Source of the DNA: an uncultured Psychrobacter sp.
GTDB taxonomy: Bacteria; Pseudomonadota; Gammaproteobacteria; Pseudomonadales; Moraxellaceae
Assembly: GCA_947495055.1 (NCBI GenBank)
Contig: CANLXO010000005.1
Coordinates: 165,403-229,402, forward strand
Direction: 5' to 3'
DNA: 64,000 bases
Part shown: positions 36,127-45,862 of the stretch, piece by piece
How positions within the stretch are numbered: position 1 is the stretch's first letter
Layout: every line of letters begins with the position of its first letter
The notes under the pieces: generated by a model
What the model was told of the DNA's origin: nothing
Databases searched by the model: none
Seen by the model: only the letters and a program-made list of their open reading frames with translations
Translations under genes and position numbers: made by a program

Positions 36127-36317
36127 AATGAGTTTCCTTAATATTTTTATTTATTAAATGAGTGATCTATCATACGTAGACAATAGATTGTATTTATAGC
36201 AAACAAGCTTAAAAGGTGCTTTATGACTATAAATGAAAAGAAGGTTGCTAGAATAGCTAAGCTGTGAAAAGGCTAAGAGATATTTATGACAACAAGCAGA
36301 GCTACTCATAGCAAAGG

Positions 36318-36354
36318 TAAAAAGCTTGTATCGGCAGTTGCCAATACAAGCTTT
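36318..36354 (-). terminator. Terminator-like hairpin between sucB and lpd
   Basis: On the minus strand AAAGCTTGTAT (36354-36344) pairs with ATACAAGCTTT (36331-36321) with an inner GGCA/TGCC pair, and five Ts follow. It starts 5 bases after the sucB stop codon. Since lpd and sucCD lie beyond it, it probably acts as a partial terminator or attenuator. Confidence 0.7.
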
Positions 36355-36359
36355 AAGAC

Positions 36360-37631
36360 TTATAAGTCTAATAGCAGCATGGTTGGATCTTCAACCAAGT
36401 CTTTTAGTGTGACCAAGAACTGTACGGCCTCTTTACCATCGATCATACGATGGTCATACGACAAGGCTAAGTACATCATAGGTAATATCTCAACTTTACC
36501 ATCAACTGCCATTGGGCGATCGTTGATAGCATGCATGCCTAAGATAGCCGTTTGCGGCGGATTCAAGATAGGCGTTGACATCAATGAACCAAAGACGCCG
36601 CCATTTGAGATCGTAAAGGTACCACCAATCATCTCATCAAGACCTAGCTTGCCTTCTTGCGCTTTACCGCCAAGCTCACGAATTTTGCTCTCAACATCCG
36701 CCATGCTCATCTGATCGGTATCGCGTAGGACAGGGACGACCAGACCACGATCTGACGATACGGCAACACCGATGTCATAGTAACCGTGATAAACGATGTC
36801 ATCACCATCTAATGAAGCATTAACCGCTGGGAAACGTTTTAGCGCCTCTGTTGCCGCTTTGACGAATAAAGACATAAAGCCTAAACGCACACCATGACGT
36901 TTTTCAAACTGATCTTTATACTTGGTACGCATGTCCATGAGTGGCTTCATGTTGACTTCGTTAAACGTCGTCAGCATGGCTGTCTCTTGCGTTGCTGATA
37001 ATAGACGTTCAGCGACGCGTTTACGCAAGCGCGTCATAGGAACGCGTTTTTCAGTACGCTCGCCTGTCGACTCAGCAACTGGAGTACCGCTATCAGACTT
37101 AATAGAGCTGTCTGATTTAAGTTTTGGACTCGCCATATCTGATTTAGTCACGCGACCATCACGGCCACTACCTTCGACATTCTTTGGATCAACGCCAGAC
37201 TCTTTTGCCGCTTTACGTACTGCTGGGCTTTGATCTTTATGATCAGCTTCAGGAGCTTCTGGACGGCTTGGAGTATCACCATAGCCTTCTTGCTTAGGTT
37301 GTACGGGAGCTGCAGGCTGATCTGGGTTGACTGCTGGCGTCTCTGTCTGTGAGCTATCGCTAGTATCAGCGTCTTGTCCACCAGCATCGCCACTAGCGCC
37401 AGACTCAAACTCAGCGATCAGGTCTGCTGATTCGACCGTGTCGTCAACTTGCTTGACGATTTTGGTCACAACACCATCATCAGGAGCAACCACTTCCAAT
37501 ACAACTTTGTCAGTTTCAATTTCAGCCAATAAGTCATCACGACTTACTTGCTGACCTTCTGATACGTGCCATTCAACGATCGTGCCATCGGCAACCGATT
37601 CTGGAAAAACGGGGGCTTTGATCTCAGCCAT
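36360..37631 (-). CDS. sucB: 2-oxoglutarate dehydrogenase E2 (dihydrolipoyllysine succinyltransferase)
   Basis: 423 residues. One N-terminal lipoyl domain with lipoylated Lys in [11 protein letters not shown] (about residue 44), an acidic/Gln/Pro linker (about 85-125) with an unusually high Asp/Gln/Pro content, a peripheral-subunit-binding domain ([20 protein letters not shown]), a second linker, then the catalytic acyltransferase core ending in [15 protein letters not shown] with the active-site His. Core of the 2-oxoglutarate dehydrogenase complex. Confidence 0.96.
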   Translation of the reverse strand: MAEIKAPVFPESVADGTIVEWHVSEGQQVSRDDLLAEIETDKVVLEVVAPDDGVVTKIVKQVDDTVESADLIAEFESGASGDAGGQDADTSDSSQTETPAVNPDQPAAPVQPKQEGYGDTPSRPEAPEADHKDQSPAVRKAAKESGVDPKNVEGSGRDGRVTKSDMASPKLKSDSSIKSDSGTPVAESTGERTEKRVPMTRLRKRVAERLLSATQETAMLTTFNEVNMKPLMDMRTKYKDQFEKRHGVRLGFMSLFVKAATEALKRFPAVNASLDGDDIVYHGYYDIGVAVSSDRGLVVPVLRDTDQMSMADVESKIRELGGKAQEGKLGLDEMIGGTFTISNGGVFGSLMSTPILNPPQTAILGMHAINDRPMAVDGKVEILPMMYLALSYDHRMIDGKEAVQFLVTLKDLVEDPTMLLLDL

Positions 37632-37734
37632 CGATAAACTCCTTAGATTTGGATACTGCTCATTATTGGGTCGTGATAGTTAGGTTAAAATACTAACTAT
37701 CATCGCTTGATTAATTTAAGACTTAACATAACTA

Positions 37735-40617
37735 TTATTTAGACAACTCATCAACGCTAACGCCAAGACCACCTGCAACTAGCTCTTGCTGCTGCTGGGC
37801 GTGTAATTTAGGTGACCCTGTTGCAGGTGCTGCACTTGGCGGACGCGCGATAGGTTCCATAACTTTTGCTTTAGTCGGATGCGGTACCACAATACGGAAC
37901 ATGTGCGGTGCTAGGTAATACCAAGCGCCTTGGTTAAGCGGTTCCTCTTGCGTCCAAACGATCTCTTTTAGATTGCTGTATTTTTCAATTTCGCTAATCA
38001 AACGCGCTTCAGGTAGAGGATATAGCTGTTCAATACGCACAATAGCCACATGCTCAAGTCCAAGCTCACGGCGCTGCTCTAACAAGTCATAGTATACCTT
38101 GCCGCCGCACAGTACTAGGCGCGTGATGTTGTCAGCGTTTTGCTCATCCATCTCTGGTAATATTGTCTCAAACTTACCATTTGCAAGTTCTTCTAACTGC
38201 GAAGTTGCCAGCTTATGACGCAACAAGCTCTTTGGTGACATTACAATCATAGGCTTACGAATAGGACGAACGGCCTGACGACGTAGAGCATGGAAAATTT
38301 GCGCAGGCGTTGTTGGGGTAATCACTTGCATATTATCTTCAGCACATAGCTGCAAGAAGCGCTCAAGACGTGCTGAGGAATGCTCAGGGCCTTGACCTTC
38401 ATAACCATGTGGCAATAGCATGGTTAAACCACAAACACGTTGCCATTTGGTCTCGCCACTCGAGATAAACTGATCGATGACCACTTGCGCCCCATTCACA
38501 AAATCACCAAACTGCGCTTCCCAGATGATTAAGGCATTGGGTACCGTAGTCGCGTAACCATATTCAAAGGCTAATACCGCTTCTTCTGATAATAGTGAGT
38601 TGTAGGTCGCAAATCGTGCTTGCGTTTCGCTAATGTGCGCAAGAGGCACATACATGCTGCCATCGTTAACATTAAAGATTTCGCTGTGACGATGTGAGAA
38701 AGTACCACGGCCAACATCCTCACCAGTGATACGCACTAATACTTCGTCGTTATCTACTAGTGACGCATATGCCAAAGTCTCAGCAGCTCCCCAATTCAAC
38801 GGCTCTTCACCCGTTTGCATGGCCAAGCGTTGTTCCATCATCTTTTGCACTTGACGCTGTAGCTTGTAACCCTCTGGCACTTCAGCCATACGGCGACCGT
38901 AAGTCTTTAGCTTATCTATGTCGACACTAGTATCCCAGTCATCAACGAGATCATGACCCAGATAAGGTGTCCAATCTACAAATAACTTCTCATTAGGTTC
39001 ACTGACTAATGAATTGGCGACATACTCTCCGCGATCTAGAGATTCGCGGTATTCGTCTTCATACTTAGTCGCGTCTTCGCTTGTGATAACCCCAGCTTCG
39101 ATAAGCTTATTGATGTAGATCGTACGAGTAGTCGGTAGCTTTTTGATAACCGCATACATAAGTGGCTGCGTCGCTGACGGCTCATCGGCTTCGTTATGAC
39201 CATTACGGCGATAGCAAAACAGATCGATAATGATATCTTTGTCAAATTCGTGACGATAATCAAGCGCAAGCTGAGCTGCAAATATGACTGACTCAGGATC
39301 GTCACCGTTCACGTGTAAGATTGGCGCATGTACCATTTTTGCCACATCAGTACAGTATTCTGTTGAACGCAGATCTTCTTGACGACTGGTCGTGAAGCCT
39401 ACTTGGTTATTAATGACAATGTGTACCGTACCACCTGTGGTATAGGCGCGCGTTTGCGACATCTGGAAGGTTTCTTGCACTACCCCTTGACCTGCAAAAG
39501 CAGCATCACCGTGAACCACGATAGGCAGTACTGAGTTGCCGTCTTTACCGCTATGACCAGGCTGATCATTACGGCGAACTTGACGTGCCCGTACTGAGCC
39601 TTGTAGCACTGGTGCGACAATTTCTAAATGAGATGGGTTAAAAGCTAGTGCTAAATGCGCTTCGCCACCAGGCGTCATCACGTTTGATGAATAACCATTG
39701 TGATATTTGACGTCGCCTGAGCCTTTTTCTGGTTGCACTTTACCATCGAATTCATCGAATAGATCAGCAGGATTTTTACCTAAGATGTTGACCAGTAAGT
39801 TAAGACGTCCGCGGTGAGCCATACCAATGACCATCTCTTTGGTACCATAACCACCAGCGCGCTGAATAATCTCATCAACTGCAGGAATAAAGCTCTCGCC
39901 GCCCTCTAACCCAAAACGTTTGACCCCTGTATACTTACGTGCCAAATACTTCTCTAGGCCCTCAGCAGCAGTTAGGCGCTCTAAGATTGATAAACGTTTT
40001 TCTTTATCAAACTCGATATAACCTAAATTACTTTCTAAATATTTTTCCATCCAGCGCTTTTCAGTACTGCTAGTGACATGCATGTACTCAACACCGATAT
40101 AACTACAATAGACGCGCTCCATGATCTCAATGATCTCACGTAGCGGCGCTTCGCTCTTACCGATGTTTAAATCGTTGGTTGGATATACCGTATCCAAATC
40201 AGCTTCTGACAAGTTGTGATAAGCCAGCGTCAAATCTTCTACTTCTGGACGAGGATGCAGCCCTAAAGGATCGAGATTGGCATGACGATGACCACGGCGA
40301 CGATACGCAGATATCAATTGCTGCACGCCCATTTGCTTAGGATCAGCGCAGTCAGCTGCTAAGCTTTGAGCGGCAGAAGTAGAACCGCCGCCTTTATTAG
40401 CCGTCTGATTACGTGCAAGCAGTAAAAATTGATCTTGAATCGCATTGTGCTTAGCATCGTTTGGCGCTTGATACTGTTTAAAGTACTCTTGCCAATCGCT
40501 ATCAACGCTATCTGGATCGCCTAAGAATTGCTCATAAAGAGCTTCGATATAATATGCATTATCAGCGGCAAGTTCAGTATGAGCTACGCCTGCTGCTTGT
40601 TTAGTTGTACTATTCAT
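37735..40617 (-). CDS. sucA: 2-oxoglutarate dehydrogenase E1
   Basis: 960 residues. ThDP-dependent decarboxylase of the 2-oxoglutarate complex. N-terminal YIEALYEQFLGDPDSVDSDW, active-site region GMAHRGRLNLLVNILGKNP, ThDP motif HGDAAFAGQGVVQETFQM and IVINNQVGFTT, then FCYRRNGHNEADEPS, and C-terminal LLPHGYEGQGPEHSSARLER. No defect seen. A 531-base spacer precedes it, with its own candidate promoter, after the sdhB terminator. Confidence 0.97.
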   Translation of the reverse strand: MNSTTKQAAGVAHTELAADNAYYIEALYEQFLGDPDSVDSDWQEYFKQYQAPNDAKHNAIQDQFLLLARNQTANKGGGSTSAAQSLAADCADPKQMGVQQLISAYRRRGHRHANLDPLGLHPRPEVEDLTLAYHNLSEADLDTVYPTNDLNIGKSEAPLREIIEIMERVYCSYIGVEYMHVTSSTEKRWMEKYLESNLGYIEFDKEKRLSILERLTAAEGLEKYLARKYTGVKRFGLEGGESFIPAVDEIIQRAGGYGTKEMVIGMAHRGRLNLLVNILGKNPADLFDEFDGKVQPEKGSGDVKYHNGYSSNVMTPGGEAHLALAFNPSHLEIVAPVLQGSVRARQVRRNDQPGHSGKDGNSVLPIVVHGDAAFAGQGVVQETFQMSQTRAYTTGGTVHIVINNQVGFTTSRQEDLRSTEYCTDVAKMVHAPILHVNGDDPESVIFAAQLALDYRHEFDKDIIIDLFCYRRNGHNEADEPSATQPLMYAVIKKLPTTRTIYINKLIEAGVITSEDATKYEDEYRESLDRGEYVANSLVSEPNEKLFVDWTPYLGHDLVDDWDTSVDIDKLKTYGRRMAEVPEGYKLQRQVQKMMEQRLAMQTGEEPLNWGAAETLAYASLVDNDEVLVRITGEDVGRGTFSHRHSEIFNVNDGSMYVPLAHISETQARFATYNSLLSEEAVLAFEYGYATTVPNALIIWEAQFGDFVNGAQVVIDQFISSGETKWQRVCGLTMLLPHGYEGQGPEHSSARLERFLQLCAEDNMQVITPTTPAQIFHALRRQAVRPIRKPMIVMSPKSLLRHKLATSQLEELANGKFETILPEMDEQNADNITRLVLCGGKVYYDLLEQRRELGLEHVAIVRIEQLYPLPEARLISEIEKYSNLKEIVWTQEEPLNQGAWYYLAPHMFRIVVPHPTKAKVMEPIARPPSAAPATGSPKLHAQQQQELVAGGLGVSVDELSK

Positions 40618-40923
40618 AATAACCGTCTATTTGATAGATAAATGAATGAAATTTGGTAGTTTTATCAGTATCTGCAGTTTATATTTGCATCAAAGTGCAA
40701 TATGAACTGTCTTTTAACCAGTTGTGCTACCCTATTGTTTATTTGTGAACGCTCAGTTTTCTATATAATATCGTCTCAAAACATTTTTTTATATATACTG
40801 CCATCGACCATAACCAGATTACTATCAAAAACTAGCAAACTAATTTTGAGTAACGGTATCATTTGTTATAAATTGCCATTCCTTGACTCATATTGGCTGC
40901 TTTTGCATGCGCAAACAATAGTG

Positions 40924-40950
40924 CTACTTACCCTAACATGAGGTAAGTAG
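40924..40950. repeat. Inverted repeat in the sucA leader
   Basis: Arms of nine bases, CTACTTACC and GGTAAGTAG, spacer CTAACATGA. Could be an operator for a dimeric regulator, or a leader hairpin about 310 bases upstream of the sucA ATG. No T-run. Confidence 0.5.
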
Positions 40951-41010
40951 GTCACATAGTTTGTTTGTTCAATACTAAGTATTTACGTAATAAATATTTA
41001 CTATCACGCT

Positions 41011-41016
41011 ATTATA
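41011..41016 (-). promoter_or_regulatory. Candidate -10 element for sucA
   Basis: TATAAT on the minus strand (41016 to 41011). The hexamer 17 bases upstream matches the -35 consensus at only three positions, so this is a weak call. Confidence 0.3.
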
Positions 41017-41086
41017 CCTAAGTTTTATCAAACTACGAATCTATAAAAAAATGTCAGTTATATAAACATGTCTTAATCTTATCAAA

Positions 41087-41118
41087 AAAAACACCGCCAA
41101 GTCACTCGGCGGTGTTTT
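41087..41118 (-). terminator. Rho-independent terminator of sdhCDAB
   Basis: AAAACACCGCC (41088-41098) pairs with GGCGGTGTTTT (41108-41118), with Ts on the minus-strand 3' side. Ends the sdh segment after sdhB, and separates it from sucA. Confidence 0.9.
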
Positions 41119-41148
41119 TAATTTCAAAAGACTAACAAATAAAGCATA

Positions 41149-41859
41149 TTAGCCTGCTTGGTCAATAAGCATGTTACGTAGATGACCAATTGCTCTAGTT
41201 GGGTTGAGACCTTTTGGACATACAGAAACGCAGTTCATGATACCGCGGCAGCGGAATAAGCTAAATGGATCGTCAAGACGTGCTAAGCGTGCTTGCGCGT
41301 CACTATCACGACTATCTGCTACAAAACGATAAGCATGCAATAGCGCTGACGGGCCTAAAAATTTATCAGGATTCCACCAAAATGATGGGCAACTGGTCGA
41401 ACAACAAGCACATAAAATACACTCATACAGACCATTTAGCTCCTCGCGCTGTTCAGGAGATTGCAAGCGCTCGGTTGGCGGCGCAGGCTGATCGTTAATC
41501 AGATATGGATGTACCTTTTCGTACTGCTCATAAAACTGGTTCATATCGACAACCAAATCGCGAACGACTGGTAAGCCTGGTAGTGGACGAATGGTAATCT
41601 TTTCAGGCAAAGTGTTCATGTTTAACAAACAGGCTAGCCCATTTTTGCCATTGATGTTCATACCATCAGAACCACAGATACCTTCGCGGCATGAGCGGCG
41701 AAAGGTAATAGTCTCGTCTTCTTTTTTTAGACGTAGCAAGACATCAAGCAACATACGATCTGATTCTAGTAGCTCGATATTGTAAGTTTGCATACGCGGA
41801 GCTGCGTCCCGATCAGGATCGTAGCGATATATCTCAATGGTGCGGTTACCTCTGCTCAT
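41149..41859 (-). CDS. sdhB: Succinate dehydrogenase iron-sulfur subunit
   Basis: 236 residues. Carries electrons from SdhA to the membrane anchor through three clusters: 2Fe-2S (SCREGICGSDGMNINGKNG with the following AC), 4Fe-4S (CILCACCSTSCP) and 3Fe-4S (CRGIMNCVSVCPKGLNP). The ATG at 41859 is chosen because GGAG is 9 bases upstream; an in-frame GTG at 41874 would overlap that site. Followed by a terminator. Confidence 0.97.
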   Translation of the reverse strand: MSRGNRTIEIYRYDPDRDAAPRMQTYNIELLESDRMLLDVLLRLKKEDETITFRRSCREGICGSDGMNINGKNGLACLLNMNTLPEKITIRPLPGLPVVRDLVVDMNQFYEQYEKVHPYLINDQPAPPTERLQSPEQREELNGLYECILCACCSTSCPSFWWNPDKFLGPSALLHAYRFVADSRDSDAQARLARLDDPFSLFRCRGIMNCVSVCPKGLNPTRAIGHLRNMLIDQAG

Positions 41860-42051
41860 AATGCTTAACTCCACACTAGATAATGGCTGGCTTGTTAGAA
41901 TAGTAGCGCCTTAAGCACTCATATAACCTATAGCTGGCGATCATCCTTTGTCATAGATGAATTGATAATATAACGTAGCTATTACTTATCCTAGTATAAA
42001 TACTCATTATAGAATAAGTATAGCGGTATAACCTACTCAATGAACTTAAAG

Positions 42052-43902
42052 TTAGTAAACGCGAACTTTAGGTTCGATGTAATCTACTGTCAGTGGTATC
42101 TTGCGTACAGGCTTGTAGATGATACGGTTGCCTTCAGAATACCATAAGGTATGCTTCATCCAATCGTGATCATTACGACCGTTAGGAGCATAATCATCAT
42201 CTTCTGGACGATCATAATCAGCAACACTATGAGCGCCGCGGCTCTCGTGACGACTAGCAGCCGATATCATAGTGGCTTTTGCGACTTCATAAAGATTAGC
42301 CACTTCAAAAGCTTCGATACGCGCTGTATTAAATACTTGCGACTTATCTGCTAGATGAATGTTTTCAACTTTTTCGCCAAGTGCCAATAGCTTCTCAACA
42401 CCCTCATCCATCATTGCCTGCGTACGGAATACACTGGCATGCGTCTGCATAATAGCGCGAATCTCATCTGCTACATCTTGTGCATTGTGACCTTCAGTAG
42501 ATTGCTGCAGTTTATCTAAACGTCCAACAGTATAATCAAGGACGCGCGGATCCATAGGCTTATAGTTTTGATCGTTTTGATGGAACTCATCAACGATGTG
42601 TTTACCAGCAGCACGTCCAAATACCAATAGATCAAGGAGTGAGTTGGTACCTAAACGGTTAGCACCATGTACACTTACGCAAGCGCACTCGCCAATAGCA
42701 TAAAGACCCGTTACGATTTTGCCTTCGGTGTATAGACCGTCTTCATCTGTACCCGCCTCTAGATCAGGCTTGATAACTTGACCATGAATCGTGGTTGGAA
42801 TACCGCCCATCATATAATGAATAGTTGGAATAACAGGAATGGGCTCTTTAGTAATATCAACGTTTGCGAAGTTCTTACCAATCTCAAATACTGATGGCAA
42901 GCGCTTCATAATGGTTTCAACGCCTAAGTGAGTCATATCCATCACGATGTAGTCGCCGTTAGGGCCACAGCCGCGACCTTCTTTGATCTCTTGATCCATA
43001 GAACGTGAGACGAGATCACGCGGCGCTAGATCTTTGACCGTTGGCGCGTAACGCTCCATAAAGGCTTCGCCGTCTTTGTTACGCAAGATTGCGCCTTCGC
43101 CTCGGCACCCTTCGGTTAACAGAACGCCTGCGCCTGCAACACCTGTTGGGTGGAACTGCCAAAACTCCATATCTTCTAACGGCACGCCTGCACGTACTGC
43201 CATGCCTATACCATCGCCTGTATTGATATAAGCATTGGTTGAGGCTTCAAAAATACGACCTGCGCCGCCTGTTGCAAGTACGGTAATCGGTGCTTGGAAT
43301 ACAGCAACTGTACCTGTCTCTTGCTCTAAAGCAACAACACCGTTGATGTTACCTGCCTCATCTTTGATCAAATCTAGAGCAATCCACTCAACAAAGAACT
43401 GCGTGCCTTGCTCTAGATTTTTCTGATACAACGTATGTAATAGCGCATGACCAGTACGATCAGCTGCAGCGCAAGCACGTTGTACCGCTTTTTCACCGTA
43501 GTTTGAGGTATGTCCACCAAAGGGGCGCTGATAGATAGTGCCATCTTCGTTACGATCAAATGGCATACCCATATGCTCAAGCTCGTAAACGACTTTTGGT
43601 GCTTCGCGGCACATATACTCAATAGCGTCTTGGTCACCCAGCCAATCTGAACCTTTTACGGTGTCATAAAAGTGAAAATGCCAATTATCGTTACTCATGT
43701 TACCAAGACTTGCACCAATTCCGCCTTGGGCTGCGACCGTATGCGAGCGCGTTGGGAATACCTTAGTAATAACAGCGACATTCATACCCGCTTCTGCTAA
43801 TTGCAACGAAGCACGCATGCCTGAACCACCACCACCAACAATGATGGCATCATAATTCAAGGTCTTAATGTTGCTGATAGTATTATCTTGTTTAGTTGCC
43901 AT
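42052..43902 (-). CDS. sdhA: Succinate dehydrogenase flavoprotein subunit
   Basis: 616 residues. Oxidises succinate to fumarate and carries covalently bound FAD. DAIIVGGGGSGMRASLQLAE nucleotide loop, flavinylated His in RSHTVAAQGGIGASLGN, substrate loop QFHPTGVAGAGVLLTEGCRG, catalytic Arg in RDLVSRSMDQE, and YMMGGIPTTIHGQV. Full length. 177 bases separate it from sdhB and 386 from sdhD, which is unusually loose for this operon. Confidence 0.97.
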   Translation of the reverse strand: MATKQDNTISNIKTLNYDAIIVGGGGSGMRASLQLAEAGMNVAVITKVFPTRSHTVAAQGGIGASLGNMSNDNWHFHFYDTVKGSDWLGDQDAIEYMCREAPKVVYELEHMGMPFDRNEDGTIYQRPFGGHTSNYGEKAVQRACAAADRTGHALLHTLYQKNLEQGTQFFVEWIALDLIKDEAGNINGVVALEQETGTVAVFQAPITVLATGGAGRIFEASTNAYINTGDGIGMAVRAGVPLEDMEFWQFHPTGVAGAGVLLTEGCRGEGAILRNKDGEAFMERYAPTVKDLAPRDLVSRSMDQEIKEGRGCGPNGDYIVMDMTHLGVETIMKRLPSVFEIGKNFANVDITKEPIPVIPTIHYMMGGIPTTIHGQVIKPDLEAGTDEDGLYTEGKIVTGLYAIGECACVSVHGANRLGTNSLLDLLVFGRAAGKHIVDEFHQNDQNYKPMDPRVLDYTVGRLDKLQQSTEGHNAQDVADEIRAIMQTHASVFRTQAMMDEGVEKLLALGEKVENIHLADKSQVFNTARIEAFEVANLYEVAKATMISAASRHESRGAHSVADYDRPEDDDYAPNGRNDHDWMKHTLWYSEGNRIIYKPVRKIPLTVDYIEPKVRVY

Positions 43903-44288
43903 TGTGATCTTCCTAGTTAGTACTCAAAATAAGTAGTACTTGTGAAGTAAATAAGGATTGTCTGATAGATTGATCTATATCTATTGGCGATATAAGAGCG
44001 ATATTGTTATTCATAAGGGTTGTGTTGATCATAGTAGTCAAACGCTTTGCCAAAATATGAACAATATGGTCCTTACAGCCCCCTTTATCAGTGTTAGTAG
44101 CCTGACTGTATATCCTTGTACTACTGGCAATCTAGGACATTAGGGATGACTACTATTCTATATAGTCATCGACTGACTACTTTTAAACGCTTTATCTGCT
44201 TATAAATATGACTTAACAGTTTGTATTTACAAGCAATTAACCAAAAATCAATACTGATAAAAAAGTCATCAAGCAAACAAGCTATTGA
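43903..44288. other. 386-base spacer between sdhD and sdhA
   Basis: No supported gene; one short open frame on the plus strand (43958-44143) shows no binding site or family similarity. It holds an 8-bp stem GATGACTA (44145-44152) with TAGTCATC (44163-44170). In E. coli and most relatives sdhD and sdhA are close together, so this spacer is worth attention. Confidence 0.5.
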
Positions 44289-44696
44289 TTAAACGGCAAC
44301 GACGTTAAAGCCATTACCCCAAAAAATCATGATGCCCCAGAATACATAAACCAAGATAGCTGCAACCATCAAAGCTTGTAATGCTAAGCGCAAACCTGCA
44401 GCTTTTGCACCGACTTTGCTAGTAGTAATATAGTCTGTAAATACGGTCCACATACCAACCCAAGCGTGACCTGCTAGAGCAATAATCGCGACTAAGCTAA
44501 ACAGGCGCATAGGTAAGCTGTTCATAAAACCGAACCATTCATAAAAGTCCACGCTACCATGAGTCAAAAAGAAGCCGAGCAGAGTTAGGCTATACAGAGC
44601 CAATACTACGGCGCCAAAACGTTGCACAATCCAATCGCGTGATCCTGAACCTGTCAAACCTGTTGCGCTTTTGATACCTGAATTATTCTTAATCAT
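44289..44696 (-). CDS. sdhD: Succinate dehydrogenase membrane anchor SdhD
   Basis: 135 residues with three transmembrane helices (about residues 22-42, 56-80, 99-122). The haem-ligand/quinone region RDWIVQRFGAVVLALYSLTL and FSLVAIIALAGHAWVGMWTVFTDY are the SdhD blocks. The ATG shares its A with the sdhC stop (TAATG), implying translational coupling. Confidence 0.93.
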   Translation of the reverse strand: MIKNNSGIKSATGLTGSGSRDWIVQRFGAVVLALYSLTLLGFFLTHGSVDFYEWFGFMNSLPMRLFSLVAIIALAGHAWVGMWTVFTDYITTSKVGAKAAGLRLALQALMVAAILVYVFWGIMIFWGNGFNVVAV

Positions 44697-45085
44697 TAGA
44701 ACATCACCCATATAAATGACGCGACGATCAAAATCGCAGCGATTACAAAGCTGACAACAGCAGCTGTGCGACCAGATTTTAGCTCTTCGTTCATACCCAT
44801 GTCAGCGAATAGATGCTTCATACCCATCACAAAATGATAAGAGATAGCAGCGACAAATATCCAAGCGACAAAACGCACTAACACATTGTCAAATACAGTT
44901 GCAAAGCTCTCAGGCGATGCCAAAGAAGTTTGTAGCAACCAGAGCATGACAGGGATGAGTAAAAATAGAATAATACCGGAAATACGGTGTAATATTGAGG
45001 CGATGGCGATAGGTGATTTTGCATTAACGCTAATCACCTGACTCATAGGCAGATCAATGGGTCGGTTGCTTTTCACAGCGGTCAT
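44696..45085 (-). CDS. sdhC: Succinate dehydrogenase cytochrome b556 subunit SdhC
   Basis: 129 residues, three transmembrane helices. SPIAIASILHRISGIILFLL carries the Ser/Arg quinone-site residues, and the haem ligand His is in AISYHFVMGMKHLFADMG. The ATG at 45085 has AAAAGG directly against it with no spacer. A GTG at 45076 would have that site at 8-9 bases and may be the true start. First gene of the sdh segment, divergent from gltA. Confidence 0.93.
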   Translation of the reverse strand: MTAVKSNRPIDLPMSQVISVNAKSPIAIASILHRISGIILFLLIPVMLWLLQTSLASPESFATVFDNVLVRFVAWIFVAAISYHFVMGMKHLFADMGMNEELKSGRTAAVVSFVIAAILIVASFIWVMF

Positions 45086-45862
45086 CCTTTTGCGGTTATA
45101 CTCTTGTTTTTGCTACCAAAACTTAAACTTTATAAAAGCTATAAGCACAGTGCAAATCATGAGGCGAATAAAGTAAGGAAAAGCTAATTGACCTTGTTTA
45201 TTTTGTACCGATATCATCTAATCCAACCAGATGGCATTCTTAACTGTCTCAATCACTTTCATTATTAAGAATGACTTCAAGATAGACTATCTAAAAATAG
45301 AACAAATAACAAAAACATTCAAGTTATAAAGTATGTCTATCTCATAAATATCAGCGTTTATCGTAACAAAATATAAGTAGTCCGTAGGTAAGGTAACGTC
45401 ATCTACTCATAGCAACAAAGTTTGCTTTAGCCAAATTGTCTCAATTATAAAATGACTGAGCACTAATTACAAACTTATCCTCTAAATAATGACTTATAAA
45501 AAGGTTTTAACGCCCTATTAACACTGCGCAATACTCAGCTATTATTGCTCATTTTGTTTATAACTAGTGGTTTAGACAAAATAACTACTATAGCTCAGCG
45601 ATTATCTAGATAAAGGCCGTTTTTGAAGAAATGAGTGAACAGACATATTTTGATACAATAATAACCTCGCCTCAGTGCCATCAAATCCTATAAATCGGTG
45701 GTATGGACGCTAAAAGTCTTTTCAAATCACTACGGTTTGCTGCTAATATAGATAAGATAGCGCATTAGTTGAATTTATATCTTTGTTTGACTAGTAGTGA
45801 CGCACTACCAAGCGTCGATTTTATATTTGTGTTTATAAATTAAAACCAATGGAGAGGAAATT
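45086..45862. other. Large divergent sdhC / gltA control region
   Basis: 777 bases without a gene, the longest spacer in the window and strongly AT-rich. It must carry promoters for both TCA units. One extended -10-like element (TGATACAAT, 45651-45659) faces gltA, but no strong -35. Long leaders or several regulator sites (oxygen, carbon) are likely; none could be identified. GGAGAGG lies ahead of the gltA ATG. Confidence 0.45.

Larger units (their letters stand above)
40618..41086. other. Long sdhB-sucA spacer (sucA leader)
   Basis: AT-rich, no supported gene; an open frame on the plus strand at 40702-40941 lacks any coding signal. It contains the candidate sucA promoter (41011-41016) and a perfect inverted repeat CTACTTACC (40924-40932) with GGTAAGTAG (40942-40950). 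Combined with the sdhB terminator it shows that sucA is likely transcribed from its own start. Confidence 0.5.

Noticed and set aside
36286-36714. 142-residue frame antisense to sucB
   Set aside because: Mirror of a conserved coding sequence on the other strand; no independent support.
40702-40941. 79-residue open frame in the sdhB-sucA spacer
   Set aside because: No binding site, low-complexity hydrophobic/Leu-Ile-rich translation and no recognisable similarity; sits in a probable promoter region.
43958-44143. 61-residue open frame in the sdhD-sdhA spacer
   Set aside because: No binding site, opposite strand to the operon, no family features.
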